DNA of 38,085 nt from an uncultured Bacteroidales bacterium. GTDB lineage: Bacteria > Bacteroidota > Bacteroidia > Bacteroidales > Paludibacteraceae. Made by a program: the position numbers and the translations under genes. The notes beneath the pieces were generated by a model that was not told where the DNA came from, ran no database searches, and worked only from the letters and a program-made list of their open reading frames with translations. Below, piece after piece: positions 14,606 to 22,352 of the stretch (the stretch's first letter is position 1; each line of letters opens with the position of its first letter). The DNA lies in contig CADBZO010000015.1 in the NCBI GenBank assembly GCA_902799185.1, positions 11,733-49,817 on the forward strand. The letters run 5' to 3'.

Positions 14606-15343
14606 AACGGATTGATTTGAATTAGTATTTTCTTTTGTCGGAGGCTCTGCAGCCGCTTGAACGGTAGCAGCCTCGTTCTTCTTGCCGAACCATTTCTTGA
14701 ACATTGCTTCCAGTTGCGCGAGCCAACCGTCCGCCTCCACAGGAACATTCTCCGGAAGGGGAATACCTGCAGCAGCCATAGCGGTGGCAACCGATTGCGT
14801 GAGGTGAACGTCTTCCGTACTGTCAATCACTTCGTCCACGAAACCCCACTCCAGCGCCTCCTGCGCGGTCAGCCACTTCTCCTCTTTCATCAGATCGAGC
14901 AGTTCCGCTACGGACTTCTTGCACTTTCCGGCATACAACGACGCAATAGTCAGATCAATCTTCTCTGCGTCGTTGGCTGCCTTCATGTACTCATCCGCTT
15001 TCTCGCGCAACTGGTCAGCGTTGAGCGCCGCCCACTCGAAGATAGGGAACGAGCATTTGTGTACAAGGTACATAGCAGAAGCCTCAATAGCTACATGCTT
15101 GGCACCCATCGATGCAATGGTGGCGGCACTCGCATTCATGCCACGGTAATAGACATGCACGTTACCATGGTTAGCAAACGCCGTCGATACGGAAAGCGCC
15201 GTAGCTACAGAACCGCCCAGCGAGTCAATGAGAACAGATACCTCTTTGTCGCCGGATTTATCCAGAACATAGTCCACATAGTCGGTATCGAAATCCCAAC
15301 CGCCTACGTAGCCTTTCAGTTTCAAATCATATTTCTTAGCCAT
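14231..15343 (-). CDS. ClpP-like head maturation protease fused to scaffold (370 aa)
   Basis: Residues 1-190 are a ClpP-type serine protease of phage heads: a VSVLIDSLGGSVATALS strand-turn, catalytic Ser72 in MNASAATIASMGA and probable catalytic His95 in MYLVHK. Residues from about 247 on form a scaffold: a hydrophobic start (MKKPFVMIAAV) and a long coiled coil (about residues 285-330, GKDQEIKDLKAQLTAKEGEL). The protease removes the scaffold and trims capsid during maturation. A possible second start at 14,605 could yield scaffold alone. It is preceded by a good promoter (15,370-15,402) and followed by the capsid gene. Confidence 0.8.
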   Translation of the reverse strand: MAKKYDLKLKGYVGGWDFDTDYVDYVLDKSGDKEVSVLIDSLGGSVATALSVSTAFANHGNVHVYYRGMNASAATIASMGAKHVAIEASAMYLVHKCSFPIFEWAALNADQLREKADEYMKAANDAEKIDLTIASLYAGKCKKSVAELLDLMKEEKWLTAQEALEWGFVDEVIDSTEDVHLTQSVATAMAAAGIPLPENVPVEADGWLAQLEAMFKKWFGKKNEAATVQAAAEPPTKENTNSNQSVMKKPFVMIAAVLAAIQTALPEADAEGKYPVEEPVLDALEKALADAKTAQDGKDQEIKDLKAQLTAKEGELATAQARITELEALPAGKNHEVIEAGEQKIHNEEKSPMEQLQETFAKARQMLAEV

Positions 15344-15369
15344 AACACGAAATTTTGAATTTCCGGCTG

Positions 15370-15402
15370 CAAAGGTACTGCCTTACCCGACCGGCACCCA
15401 AA
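15370..15402 (-). promoter_or_regulatory. Promoter of the head gene unit
   Basis: Minus strand: TTTG (15,399-15,402), 21 nt, TACCTTTG (15,370-15,377). The protease start codon follows about 25 nt later. Confidence 0.8.
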
Positions 15403-15519
15403 GACCGATAATAGAGAAAAGAACGCAGCCCGCGTGCGCACACGAGTAAACAGCCTTTTGCCGACTATCGAACCCGCTTTTCTGCCGGTACCGGCGGTAT
15501 AGACACCCCTCTACAAACG

Positions 15520-15541
15520 AAAAACGCCCCGTCAAGGGCGC
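15520..15541 (-). terminator. Terminator of the Stealth-like gene
   Basis: On the minus strand GCGCCC and GGGGCG pair around a short loop and are followed by five T (plus CGCCC 15,525-15,529, GGGCG 15,536-15,540). It separates the glycan-transferase gene from the head operon. Confidence 0.75.
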
Positions 15542-15591
15542 TTCTCAGAGTTAGAAGGCATGTACTGCGCAGCTTATGAACTTATAAAAAA

Positions 15592-16359
15592 TTATTCCTC
15601 AAATCTGCATTTTTCCGGAAAAAGGTAGGAAAGAAAGTCAAAAACGCCGGTGTTCCAGGCACTATTGTAGATGCTGAAGGAATGTGCGTCGATCAGTTGC
15701 ACCCAGTCGCTCATCCGGTCCAGGTGATGAAGCTTGATATCCTTCCGGTACTGACACGGATAGTCCGGATGCAAGTGCATGATAGAAGCCCCCATGAGGG
15801 AATTGAGAGAAGGAACACCGAACATATGACCGCCGTTGGGAAAGTTCTCCCGCAGGATTTGAGCATTGAACCAATCCCATGCCTCACGGGTATATAATTT
15901 GTTCGTGTGCCCCTCATAGTATTTCAGATCAAGACCCAGCAGTTCCATATAACGGCTGGTCCGCACCATGCACTCGGTATAGCGTTTGTCGCCGAACACT
16001 CCGGTACTAACATCCTTCATACCCGGCATACGTTTCCCCTTATAGAGCACCGGCCATTGGTCGAAGTCCACCGGTCGGATGAAGAAATGATCATCGGAGG
16101 ACAGTAGGAATTGCTGCAGCTGCGTCTGCTGGAATACCTGAAGTATCTTGCCTCCCACATTCTTCTCTGGCAGCTCTCCCGGAATATCGGGCCAATGAAT
16201 ATAATGCACGCTCTCCGGATTGATGAAGGGCGGCAGCACGTCACCCACGATATACACTTCCCCAAGGTTCTGCGCAAAGCGGCAGATGCTCCGGAGGGAA
16301 TAACGCAGCTCCTCATTTCCGAACTTGGAGCCGGTTCCTATCACATAAACTACATCCAT
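15592..16359 (-). CDS. Stealth-family-like glycan phosphotransferase/glycosyltransferase (255 aa)
   Basis: The N-terminal DVVYVIGTGSKFGNEELRYS-LRSICRF and LGEVYIVGDVLPPFIN match the conserved region of Stealth-type sugar-phosphate transferases, which begins with DIVYTWVDG and ELRYSLRS. The acidic motif SSDDHFF (about residues 88-94) corresponds to their NDDVFF/L. It is shorter than full Stealth proteins and the sequence diverges after about residue 130. It probably modifies cell-surface polysaccharide of the lysogen or of the infected cell. It has its own terminator and is bounded by the plus-strand lipoprotein genes, so it behaves as a separate cargo gene. Confidence 0.7.
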   Translation of the reverse strand: MDVVYVIGTGSKFGNEELRYSLRSICRFAQNLGEVYIVGDVLPPFINPESVHYIHWPDIPGELPEKNVGGKILQVFQQTQLQQFLLSSDDHFFIRPVDFDQWPVLYKGKRMPGMKDVSTGVFGDKRYTECMVRTSRYMELLGLDLKYYEGHTNKLYTREAWDWFNAQILRENFPNGGHMFGVPSLNSLMGASIMHLHPDYPCQYRKDIKLHHLDRMSDWVQLIDAHSFSIYNSAWNTGVFDFLSYLFPEKCRFEE

Positions 16360-16422
16360 AAACTCAAAAAACTATCATTTTTCTCTCAAAAATTACAAAT
16401 TTCGCACATTTTGTCGTTAAAA

Positions 16423-16454
16423 TTTGCCAATATGCCGATTTTTCCGTAACTTTG
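16423..16454 (+). promoter_or_regulatory. Promoter of the plus-strand lipoprotein genes
   Basis: TTTG (16,423-16,426), 20 nt, TAACTTTG (16,447-16,454), followed by CAGCCG. The ATG is 24 nt downstream. This is a full-consensus Bacteroidota promoter on the strand opposite to the lytic genes. Confidence 0.85.
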
Positions 16455-16478
16455 CAGCCGTTTTTAATACCTGATAAT

Positions 16479-17324
16479 ATGAAACAATATCTATGCATTG
16501 CAGCTGCGTGCTGCTTAATTCTCGCGTCCTGCAAGTCGAAGGACGAACCACAACCCACCAAACAAGTAACATTCAAGGTGACTGCGTTCGAGCAGAGTAC
16601 CGAACCGATGAACAGCCCTCGTAAGGCTCCGCAGGCGACTATCCTCGACGATGAGGGCGGTGTTGCTCTGACCGACCTGTATGTGTTTGACGGTACGACC
16701 CAACTCGCTCACCAGACCAACGACGATCCGTCGTTCGGTACGGTAACGCTCGACCTCGCTCATGGTAATCACAGCCTTTCTTTCGTCTGCACTCGTTCTA
16801 CCGGTCTGAGCTATAGCGAAGGTGTGCTCTCAGCTACATCGCTGCGCTCCACGTTCGGCAAGACGCTGGCGCTCAATGTGTCGGCATCGACCCCTGCCCA
16901 AGACCTCACACTGGAGCGTCTGACCGGATTAGTCGGTGTGACCATCAAAGACGAGTTCCCGGCTACCGCCAACGAAATAGAGTTCATCATCAATCCGCGT
17001 TACACCTCGCTCGATGTGGCTACACTCTGCGGCGTGAGCGGTTCTGAGTTCCGGCAGAAGGTATCGTGTACCTCCAAAATCGGACAGACGAACGTTGCGT
17101 ATTCGTTCAACATCCTTGCGCCGACTCGCGACGAGGAGTTTACCGCCGATGTGACTATCAACATCTACAACTCGTCGAGCTATGTAATCTATTCCGTAAC
17201 GGTGGATGATGTCCGGATGGCGTCGAACACCAAGACATTGATCTCCGGTAATCTGTTCACCTCTCCATCGGCCAGCGTAACGGTCAACACGACATGGAAC
17301 ACAAGCATCGTCGGTACGTGGTAA
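16479..17324 (+). CDS. Fimbrillin-like (FimB/Mfa2-type) lipoprotein (281 aa)
   Basis: Signal peptide with lipobox (CCLILASCKSK) at the N-terminus. The rest matches the layout of Bacteroidota fimbrillin-type proteins: a VTFKVTAF strand, VALTDLYVFDG, a SLRSTFGKTLAL segment, the RLTGLVGVTIKD motif and a C-terminal KTLISGNLF strand. Such proteins form or anchor type V pili, or belong to related surface lipoproteins. The frame continues nine codons upstream, but the ATG at 16,479 begins the signal peptide and follows the promoter. It is a cargo gene inside the prophage, transcribed against the lytic genes, so it is probably expressed in the lysogen. Confidence 0.7.
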   Translation: MKQYLCIAAACCLILASCKSKDEPQPTKQVTFKVTAFEQSTEPMNSPRKAPQATILDDEGGVALTDLYVFDGTTQLAHQTNDDPSFGTVTLDLAHGNHSLSFVCTRSTGLSYSEGVLSATSLRSTFGKTLALNVSASTPAQDLTLERLTGLVGVTIKDEFPATANEIEFIINPRYTSLDVATLCGVSGSEFRQKVSCTSKIGQTNVAYSFNILAPTRDEEFTADVTINIYNSSSYVIYSVTVDDVRMASNTKTLISGNLFTSPSASVTVNTTWNTSIVGTW

Positions 17325-17333
17325 CCAAGACCA

Positions 17334-17768
17334 ATGTCTATCCATTGCAACCATCTGGCATCCTGTGTAGCAGCGGTACTACTGCTGTCACTTTCACTGT
17401 GCATGTCGGCGTGTCGTGGGAGGACGGAGGAGGAACTCAACCCTTCTGACCATATTGCCGGCTTCAACGAAATGGTCATCTACGAGACCGACTCGACGGA
17501 GTGGCGGGTACAAATCTTCAAAGAGCACTTATTATATTCGGACGCAGTGACTGTAGCTTTGCCTTCCCCGTGGCATATCCCCACGAGAGACGAGGCTACG
17601 GTGCTGCGTACACTCACTTATGCAAGCCCTTCCGGTGAACGGTTCATCACCTCAGACGGGTACACGTTCGGTATGCCTTCCGCCTCAGTCTCGAAAGCCG
17701 GATCCAAAACGCAGTACTCCGTCCTTGGGCTTTACATCCGGCAGACGGTAATCGTCATTGATTTTTAG
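17334..17768 (+). CDS. Lipoprotein with FISUMP-like segment (144 aa)
   Basis: Signal peptide with lipobox (LSLCMSACRG). The C-terminal half has SPWHIPTRDEATVLRTL, RFITSDGYTFGMPSA and a closing beta-strand. This recalls the GWHLPT...W pattern of the FISUMP/DUF1566 type domain seen in Bacteroidota and Fibrobacter surface proteins. It follows the fimbrillin-like gene by 9 nt and is probably co-transcribed as a two-gene surface module. Its 3' end overlaps the 3' end of the endolysin gene on the other strand by 14 nt. Confidence 0.6.
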   Translation: MSIHCNHLASCVAAVLLLSLSLCMSACRGRTEEELNPSDHIAGFNEMVIYETDSTEWRVQIFKEHLLYSDAVTVALPSPWHIPTRDEATVLRTLTYASPSGERFITSDGYTFGMPSASVSKAGSKTQYSVLGLYIRQTVIVIDF

Positions 17769-18243
17769 TCCAACGGGGCAGAAGCCGATAGTTGACTCCG
17801 TCGGTGGTGACGAGGTCCTGACGGCGCTGCTTGCCCGACACGGTGAAATGACCCAGATGAACCCACTCGGAACCGTTGCGGGTCTCGTCGATATACTGGT
17901 CATACTCCTTTTTCTCCTCGTGCAGCCAGTCACGGAAACGCTGCTTGAACTCCTTGATGCGGCTCATGTTCTTCGGACGGATATCCACCGCCAAGCCTTC
18001 CGGATGGACCGACGTGGAGGATGAGTGCTCCAGCTTCTGGATCTTCTCGAAGCCCCGGAAGCCCGAAGTGACCTCGATAGCATCGCCCCAGACGAGACGG
18101 AAAGGTTCGAGGATGTCATACACCAACCGGCAGAGGTGCACAGTCTGCACGGCGTTCGGCTCGTTGGGCAGACCTTTGGCACTCGCTGTCTTCGAGTAGG
18201 TCAGCTCCTCCAGCGTGAAATGTTCACTGATTTTAGTTGCCAT
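17755..18243 (-). CDS. Endolysin, M15-family peptidase (162 aa)
   Basis: Contains the M15A layout: EHFTLEELTYS at the N-terminus, VTSGFRG, then SSTSVHPEGLAVDI and WVHLGHF. The zinc ligands are His and Asp in the HPEGLAVD segment and His in WVHLGH. It lacks a signal peptide, so export would need the holin-like protein. It probably cuts the peptide stem of peptidoglycan to release virions. It is preceded by a promoter of the TTGATTGTTACA class with a leader of about 30 nt, and is expressed as a single gene. Confidence 0.85.
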   Translation of the reverse strand: MATKISEHFTLEELTYSKTASAKGLPNEPNAVQTVHLCRLVYDILEPFRLVWGDAIEVTSGFRGFEKIQKLEHSSSTSVHPEGLAVDIRPKNMSRIKEFKQRFRDWLHEEKKEYDQYIDETRNGSEWVHLGHFTVSGKQRRQDLVTTDGVNYRLLPRWTKNQ

Positions 18244-18277
18244 AGATATACTATTATTAAGATTTTGAGATTACGCA

Positions 18278-18309
18278 CAAAAATACAAAAAATTCCTGTA
18301 ACAATCAAA
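18278..18309 (-). promoter_or_regulatory. Phage promoter of the TTGATTGTTACA class, endolysin gene
   Basis: Minus strand: TTTG (18,306-18,309), 20 nt, TATTTTTG (18,278-18,285), with TTTGATTGTTACAGGA at the -33 end, identical over 16 nt to the promoter at 6,918-6,903. Confidence 0.8.
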
Positions 18310-18620
18310 TCTTATAGCTTTTAACTTATCAATAGTGGCAGAATTGGGGAACGCTTTCTTTCGTGTTTCTTTCCGTTACAAATTGCCTAATCGGCTGATA
18401 TATACCTATTTATATAGAAACATTAATCGAAACGAAAAAGTAACAAAGGAAACAGAAAAGAAACAAAAAGAAACAAGATTTGCCAAAAAAGAAACAAGTC
18501 GTTTCCTCATAAACCCTTGAAAAGACACAATATAGACCCATTTTTGCGTTTGGAAACAAAATTTTTCGCTACGCGGTTACTTTTGCTCCCCTCCTCCTAC
18601 TTCTAAAAGATAGCCGGGCA
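18310..18620. other. Non-coding stretch with many GAAAC motifs, possible replication origin
   Basis: Between the primase-helicase gene and the endolysin promoter. GAAAC occurs at least seven times on the plus strand (near 18,417, 18,429, 18,448, 18,459, 18,470, 18,490 and 18,552) and twice in inverse orientation (near 18,365 and 18,501) within about 190 nt. The stretch is purine-rich on one strand. A 61-codon open frame (18,335-18,520) runs through it but is low-complexity and probably not a gene. Confidence 0.5.
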
Positions 18621-18621
18621 C

Positions 18622-18647
18622 AAAAAAAACGCCACAAAAGTGACGCT
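18622..18647 (-). terminator. Terminator of the primase-helicase gene
   Basis: On the minus strand GCGTCAC-TTTT-GTGGCGT forms a 7-bp stem with G-U pairs and is followed by eight T. It is nearly the same as the terminator at 6,919-6,943 but with a different loop. Confidence 0.8.
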
Positions 18648-18732
18648 TTTTAAGATTAGCATGTTTCGGTTTCTGTTACTCCGGGTGCTAATAATGCCCA
18701 GGGGATCACCGGCGGTAATGTGTCCGGATGGA

Positions 18733-21258
18733 TTACGAGTCGCCGAATGACATCTGCTGCTGGGAATCCTGTGCGGGGTCGCTGCCTTCCTTCTGCTGAC
18801 ATTTCTTCTGCAGCTGCTCGTACTCCTCTTTCGTGGTGAAATACTTAGCATCAAATCGGAACGGGCGGCACTGCTTGCCGGCTTTCGGCCAATAGACATC
18901 TCCCTCGACGAGATTGGGGTTGTTCTGCACGTCGAGCCATGTGTAGCGCAGCGGCATCTTGCACTTCTTGCTGCCCATCAACTCGACGCCCTTCATGTCA
19001 GAGATCAGATTACGGATGTACTGCTGATCCTTCCGCTTTGCGTCCGGCACATTCTCCCATATATGCTGCACGGTGAACTCCAGATAGAGCCGTTCGGTAT
19101 CAATGAACATCTCCTCCAGATAGTTACGCAACGAGCCCTCGAAATTGGACTGTGTGCCGCTCATCATGGTCGCGAGGTCGGAATTGTATATCTCATCCGG
19201 AGAGAACCACATACGGTGTTCCGACTTCGGCCGGTACATCTTGCCCTTGTAGTACCGTTCCCGGAGGAAGTACAAGAACGCCGGCACTTCCCACTCGATA
19301 GCCTTCTCAAACTCCGGATCGTATTCCGGGTCCGTCCAGGGAGTGACGCGCATCACCCAGTAGCGAATCTCGTCCTTGTCGATGAAGACAGCTTTCTTGA
19401 CCTCGTTGGAGCAAAGCACTATCTTCAGGAATGACGGCATCTCCTTCTTATCCTTGCCCTTCATCTCGACGTGAATGGTCTTGGCGGTAGCCATGAACTT
19501 CAGTTTCTCGCCCACCTCCTTGTTATCGCCCATGGTAGTCTCGTCAATGCCCATGATGAGTTTGCCGGCGAGGAGGCTGTTGAAGTTGGACATGATGAGG
19601 TCGTTCTTGCCGATGACCGCATTATTACCATATATATATTTAAGGAGGTTGAGGAACGAGGTCTTACCGGTGGAACGCTCCCGGCTGACGAACATGATAA
19701 TCGGCAGCGCCTGGAAGGGTTTGAAGTAAGTAAGTGTGATCCAGTCGAGCAGCATCTCATAGTAATCGATGCCGTTCATTTTCGCCGGGTCATATTCCTT
19801 AGTCAGTTGTCGCAGCAGCTTCTCGATGTGCGGCCACTTGCCCTGTTCCGGTTGGTACGGCAGCGGGGAATAGATGTTATAGAACCGGTAGCCGCTACTG
19901 TTCTTGATCTCACGGGAGTAGTTCTCGTGCATCGGGCAGACGTTATAGTCCTCGTAGTACTTATAGAGGTACAGCTTCTTGGCGGTACCCTCTCCGAACC
20001 GGGCGTTCATCACTTTGTCCGACCGGGGCAGGAACTCCCATTCCGAATAGGATGTATTGGCAACCGGCTTCTCGGTCACGAGCACTATCTCCGAGCCGAT
20101 GGCGATATAATCCTCCAGCGACTTATCGAGCAGTGTCACCAGCTTCTTCTCCACCGCCGAATAGCGGTACTTGCCTCCCTCGAACATGAATTCATTCTCA
20201 CCTATCTCTTCGGCGTACTCCTCATAGAAGTGCTTCGGAGAGGAGAGATTGAAGATAGCATTGACTTTCGACGCCTTACTACGCAGATCCAGTTTATTGA
20301 AGTACACACCCGGTCTGCCCGGATGGTTGAGGTCGTCGGCTATCTGCGCCGCCTCGCCCTTGTACTCGTCATCACAAAGCAGGTCATCGATAGCCTTCGG
20401 GCTGTCCTCGTCACGCATCTTGCGGTTGTAGGCAAAGAACAGCTCACACGGTTCGCCTTTCTTGTTCTTGAACTCCAGGAGCATGCCGCGCAGGTTGAGC
20501 AGCGAACTCCGGAAGATCATCTGCCGCTTGCTCAAGTCGGCGCACTGGCCGTTCTTGACATCCTGCAGCGCATCTTTGGACACATCCCTGCAGTCGCCGT
20601 CGTAGAGAATGACGATATTGTCCGGCTGTACGACGTTCAGGAACCGCACGATGTCCGGGTATAGTTGCCCGGTCTTCTGGTCGGCATAGAGCGTGATGGA
20701 GCCCAAACCTATGACCATCATGCCGTGCTCACTGGCCACCATCGCCTTGAAGTAGCCTTCCGTCAGAATCACGGTCTCGATGTGCTCCTGCTTCTTGTAC
20801 GCCTCAAAGAGCTTCGGTGGGAAGAACGGATAGGTACCCTTCTTGGTCTCGCCTCCGGGGAAGAGATACTTGCCGGCTTTCCGGTCGGTCTTCTTGTGCT
20901 CTGCGTAGTTCTCCGGACTGAGGCGGGTGAGGTAGTACAGGTCTTCCACGTCGCCCTCGGAGTACTTGGGCTGGCTGTCCCGGAGATAACTGATGAGCTT
21001 GCCTTCCAGCGTATAAGGGTAGAGCCGGATGTTGTCCTTCTGGTCTGCCTGGAACAATGGGAACGGAGCCGGCAGCGCATTGCCGTTCTCGTCCCGAAGC
21101 ACCTCCTCGCACTCCTTGCCGTTCCCGTCCGTCCAGCGGCGCTTCTGGTAGATGGCAGGACGGTTGCCTATCATCAGAGGCACAGAGTACTGCGCCTCGG
21201 TCAATCCGTACAGCTCGTGGACACGCTGCTGAAGGAATGATTTCTTCTCCTCTGCCAT
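18733..21258 (-). CDS. Replicative primase-helicase, TOPRIM plus SF3-type ATPase (841 aa)
   Basis: Residues about 155-225 form a TOPRIM domain with its acidic residues in ILTEGYFKAM and VILYDGD. Residues about 515-640 are a D5/SF3-like helicase ATPase: Walker A SRERSTGKTSFLNLL, Walker B KLIMGIDET, a following KEMPSFLKIVLCSNE segment with the sensor Asn, and an arginine-rich IRYWVMRVTPW. Such fused proteins prime and unwind DNA at phage origins. The C-terminus has a DNA-binding-like region (IRNLISDMKGVELMG) and a Gln-rich end. It is the largest prophage gene visible and belongs to the early leftward unit. Confidence 0.85.
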   Translation of the reverse strand: MAEEKKSFLQQRVHELYGLTEAQYSVPLMIGNRPAIYQKRRWTDGNGKECEEVLRDENGNALPAPFPLFQADQKDNIRLYPYTLEGKLISYLRDSQPKYSEGDVEDLYYLTRLSPENYAEHKKTDRKAGKYLFPGGETKKGTYPFFPPKLFEAYKKQEHIETVILTEGYFKAMVASEHGMMVIGLGSITLYADQKTGQLYPDIVRFLNVVQPDNIVILYDGDCRDVSKDALQDVKNGQCADLSKRQMIFRSSLLNLRGMLLEFKNKKGEPCELFFAYNRKMRDEDSPKAIDDLLCDDEYKGEAAQIADDLNHPGRPGVYFNKLDLRSKASKVNAIFNLSSPKHFYEEYAEEIGENEFMFEGGKYRYSAVEKKLVTLLDKSLEDYIAIGSEIVLVTEKPVANTSYSEWEFLPRSDKVMNARFGEGTAKKLYLYKYYEDYNVCPMHENYSREIKNSSGYRFYNIYSPLPYQPEQGKWPHIEKLLRQLTKEYDPAKMNGIDYYEMLLDWITLTYFKPFQALPIIMFVSRERSTGKTSFLNLLKYIYGNNAVIGKNDLIMSNFNSLLAGKLIMGIDETTMGDNKEVGEKLKFMATAKTIHVEMKGKDKKEMPSFLKIVLCSNEVKKAVFIDKDEIRYWVMRVTPWTDPEYDPEFEKAIEWEVPAFLYFLRERYYKGKMYRPKSEHRMWFSPDEIYNSDLATMMSGTQSNFEGSLRNYLEEMFIDTERLYLEFTVQHIWENVPDAKRKDQQYIRNLISDMKGVELMGSKKCKMPLRYTWLDVQNNPNLVEGDVYWPKAGKQCRPFRFDAKYFTTKEEYEQLQKKCQQKEGSDPAQDSQQQMSFGDS

Positions 21259-21262
21259 GGCG

Positions 21263-21583
21263 CTACCTAATTAAAGAATCAATCTCCACTGCCACCAGTT
21301 CCATCGCCTCGGTCATTTCGCCATCGACACGGACGGTAATGAACACATCACTGGTCAGAACAAACTCCCGGCTCTTATCCTCCGGATTAAAGCGCACTAT
21401 CTTGGCGGTCGGCTTGAACGCACAACCTACGAACTTGATCGACGTCAGTTCCTCACGCTTCTCGATGAAACCGGCTAACGCCAATCCGTCATCCTTACTG
21501 GCACAATGCAGATGTGCCTCGTACATATTTCCTTCAAAGGTGTCCAGCTTGGACACGCAGAGTAATTGCATCTTGCTAATCAT
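21263..21583 (-). CDS. Small early prophage protein of unknown function (106 aa)
   Basis: Begins MISKMQLLCVSKLDTFEGNM, with alternating strands (KFVGCAFKPTAKIVRFNPED, REFVLTSDVFITVRVDGEMT) that suggest a small beta-rich fold. It ends 4 nt before the primase-helicase gene and is probably coupled to it, so a role in replication, for example as a single-strand binding or loading protein, is possible but not shown. The second ATG (residue 5) is an alternative start. Confidence 0.55.
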   Translation of the reverse strand: MISKMQLLCVSKLDTFEGNMYEAHLHCASKDDGLALAGFIEKREELTSIKFVGCAFKPTAKIVRFNPEDKSREFVLTSDVFITVRVDGEMTEAMELVAVEIDSLIR

Positions 21584-21647
21584 AGTCTGGTATTACAAAA
21601 TTGTAGGGGAGAGGAGGGACTCTCCCCTTGTCTTACAACTGCCCAAT

Positions 21648-22058
21648 CTATCCCTCTTGGGTCTCTTCTTCAGGAGCGGCTGCGTCCTGACTCTCGTCGA
21701 GGATGGACAGCAGCTCGTCCAGGTTCTTCGGATGGAGCATACCGCAGATGTACCAGAACCGTCCGACGGAGCGGATACCTTTCGCCCATTCCTGATAGTC
21801 CTTCAGCTGGCGTTCGTACACCTGCTGAGGGGTACCGGGGCTTTTCTTCGGCATCCGGATATCGAAGGCTTTCCGGAACTTGGGCCAGAGGGCGTCCATG
21901 ATCACGTTAATGGTCAATCCTCCCTCCGGCTCTTTGCGGATCATCTCGATTAGTTGCTGGGGAGTAACCTTCGAGAGTTCCGCCAACTGCGTGCGTGTTT
22001 CCTGACGCTCCTTGCGCGTCATCGGCTTTTCAGCCTGAGTGCTTTGCTTCTTTGCCAT
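21648..22058 (-). CDS. Early prophage protein of unknown function (136 aa)
   Basis: A basic, probably disordered N-terminus (MAKKQSTQAEKPMTRKERQE) is followed by a helical core (VTPQQLIEMIRKEPEGGLTI) and a Trp/Tyr-rich segment (QLKDYQEWAKGIRSVGRFWY), ending in an acidic tail (ESQDAAAPEEETQEG). Charge distribution would suit a nucleic-acid-binding or adaptor protein for the neighbouring primase-helicase. It is the first gene after the structured RNA region. Confidence 0.55.
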   Translation of the reverse strand: MAKKQSTQAEKPMTRKERQETRTQLAELSKVTPQQLIEMIRKEPEGGLTINVIMDALWPKFRKAFDIRMPKKSPGTPQQVYERQLKDYQEWAKGIRSVGRFWYICGMLHPKNLDELLSILDESQDAAAPEEETQEG

Positions 22059-22059
22059 G

Positions 22060-22350
22060 TTTAACTAAGTTTTACGTGTTAATCTCTTTGTGAGGGAGAA
22101 CCGAACCAACGGCACCTCCCCCGGTTTGGGAAGCTACTTTCACAAGCTGCTTGCCCTTCGTTTCTAATACCTTTCTATGAACCTTTCTACACACGACCGT
22201 TGCCGGCCGGTTTGCTAACCTTTGCAGGTTGTGAGAGAAGTCCGAACCAACGGCACCTCCCCCGGTGTGGGCAGCTATTCTCCCGAACCGCTGAGCCCTC
22301 TCAGTCTAATAATTGAAGGATCTTTTTTGTACCTTGCTACCTTTGCAGGT
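22060..22350 (-). ncRNA. Structured non-coding region with two copies of a tRNA-like element
   Basis: No coding gene. Two imperfect copies of about 55 nt lie at about 22,093-22,145 and 22,231-22,283. They share 25 consecutive bases (plus 22,101-22,125 and 22,242-22,266, core CCGAACCAACGGCACCTCC). Copy two can form a 7-bp end stem (GGGAGAA / TTCTCTC), and its 3' flank CAACCTGCAAAGGT is the same as the 3' flank of the tRNA at 22,353. A GGTTCG segment resembles a T-arm, but no full cloverleaf forms. They may be degenerate tRNAs or part of one large RNA. Confidence 0.45.
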
Positions 22351-22352
22351 TG

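Noticed and set aside
18335-18520. 61-codon plus-strand open frame
   Set aside because: Low-complexity Lys/Glu/Thr sequence produced by GAAAC repeats, no initiation signal or promoter, and it lies in a probable control region.
22231-22303. Full tRNA overlapping the second tRNA-like repeat
   Set aside because: A 73-nt span with TGAGAGG/TCTCTCA ends can be drawn, but the D-arm and T-arm do not pair and the T-loop is out of place.
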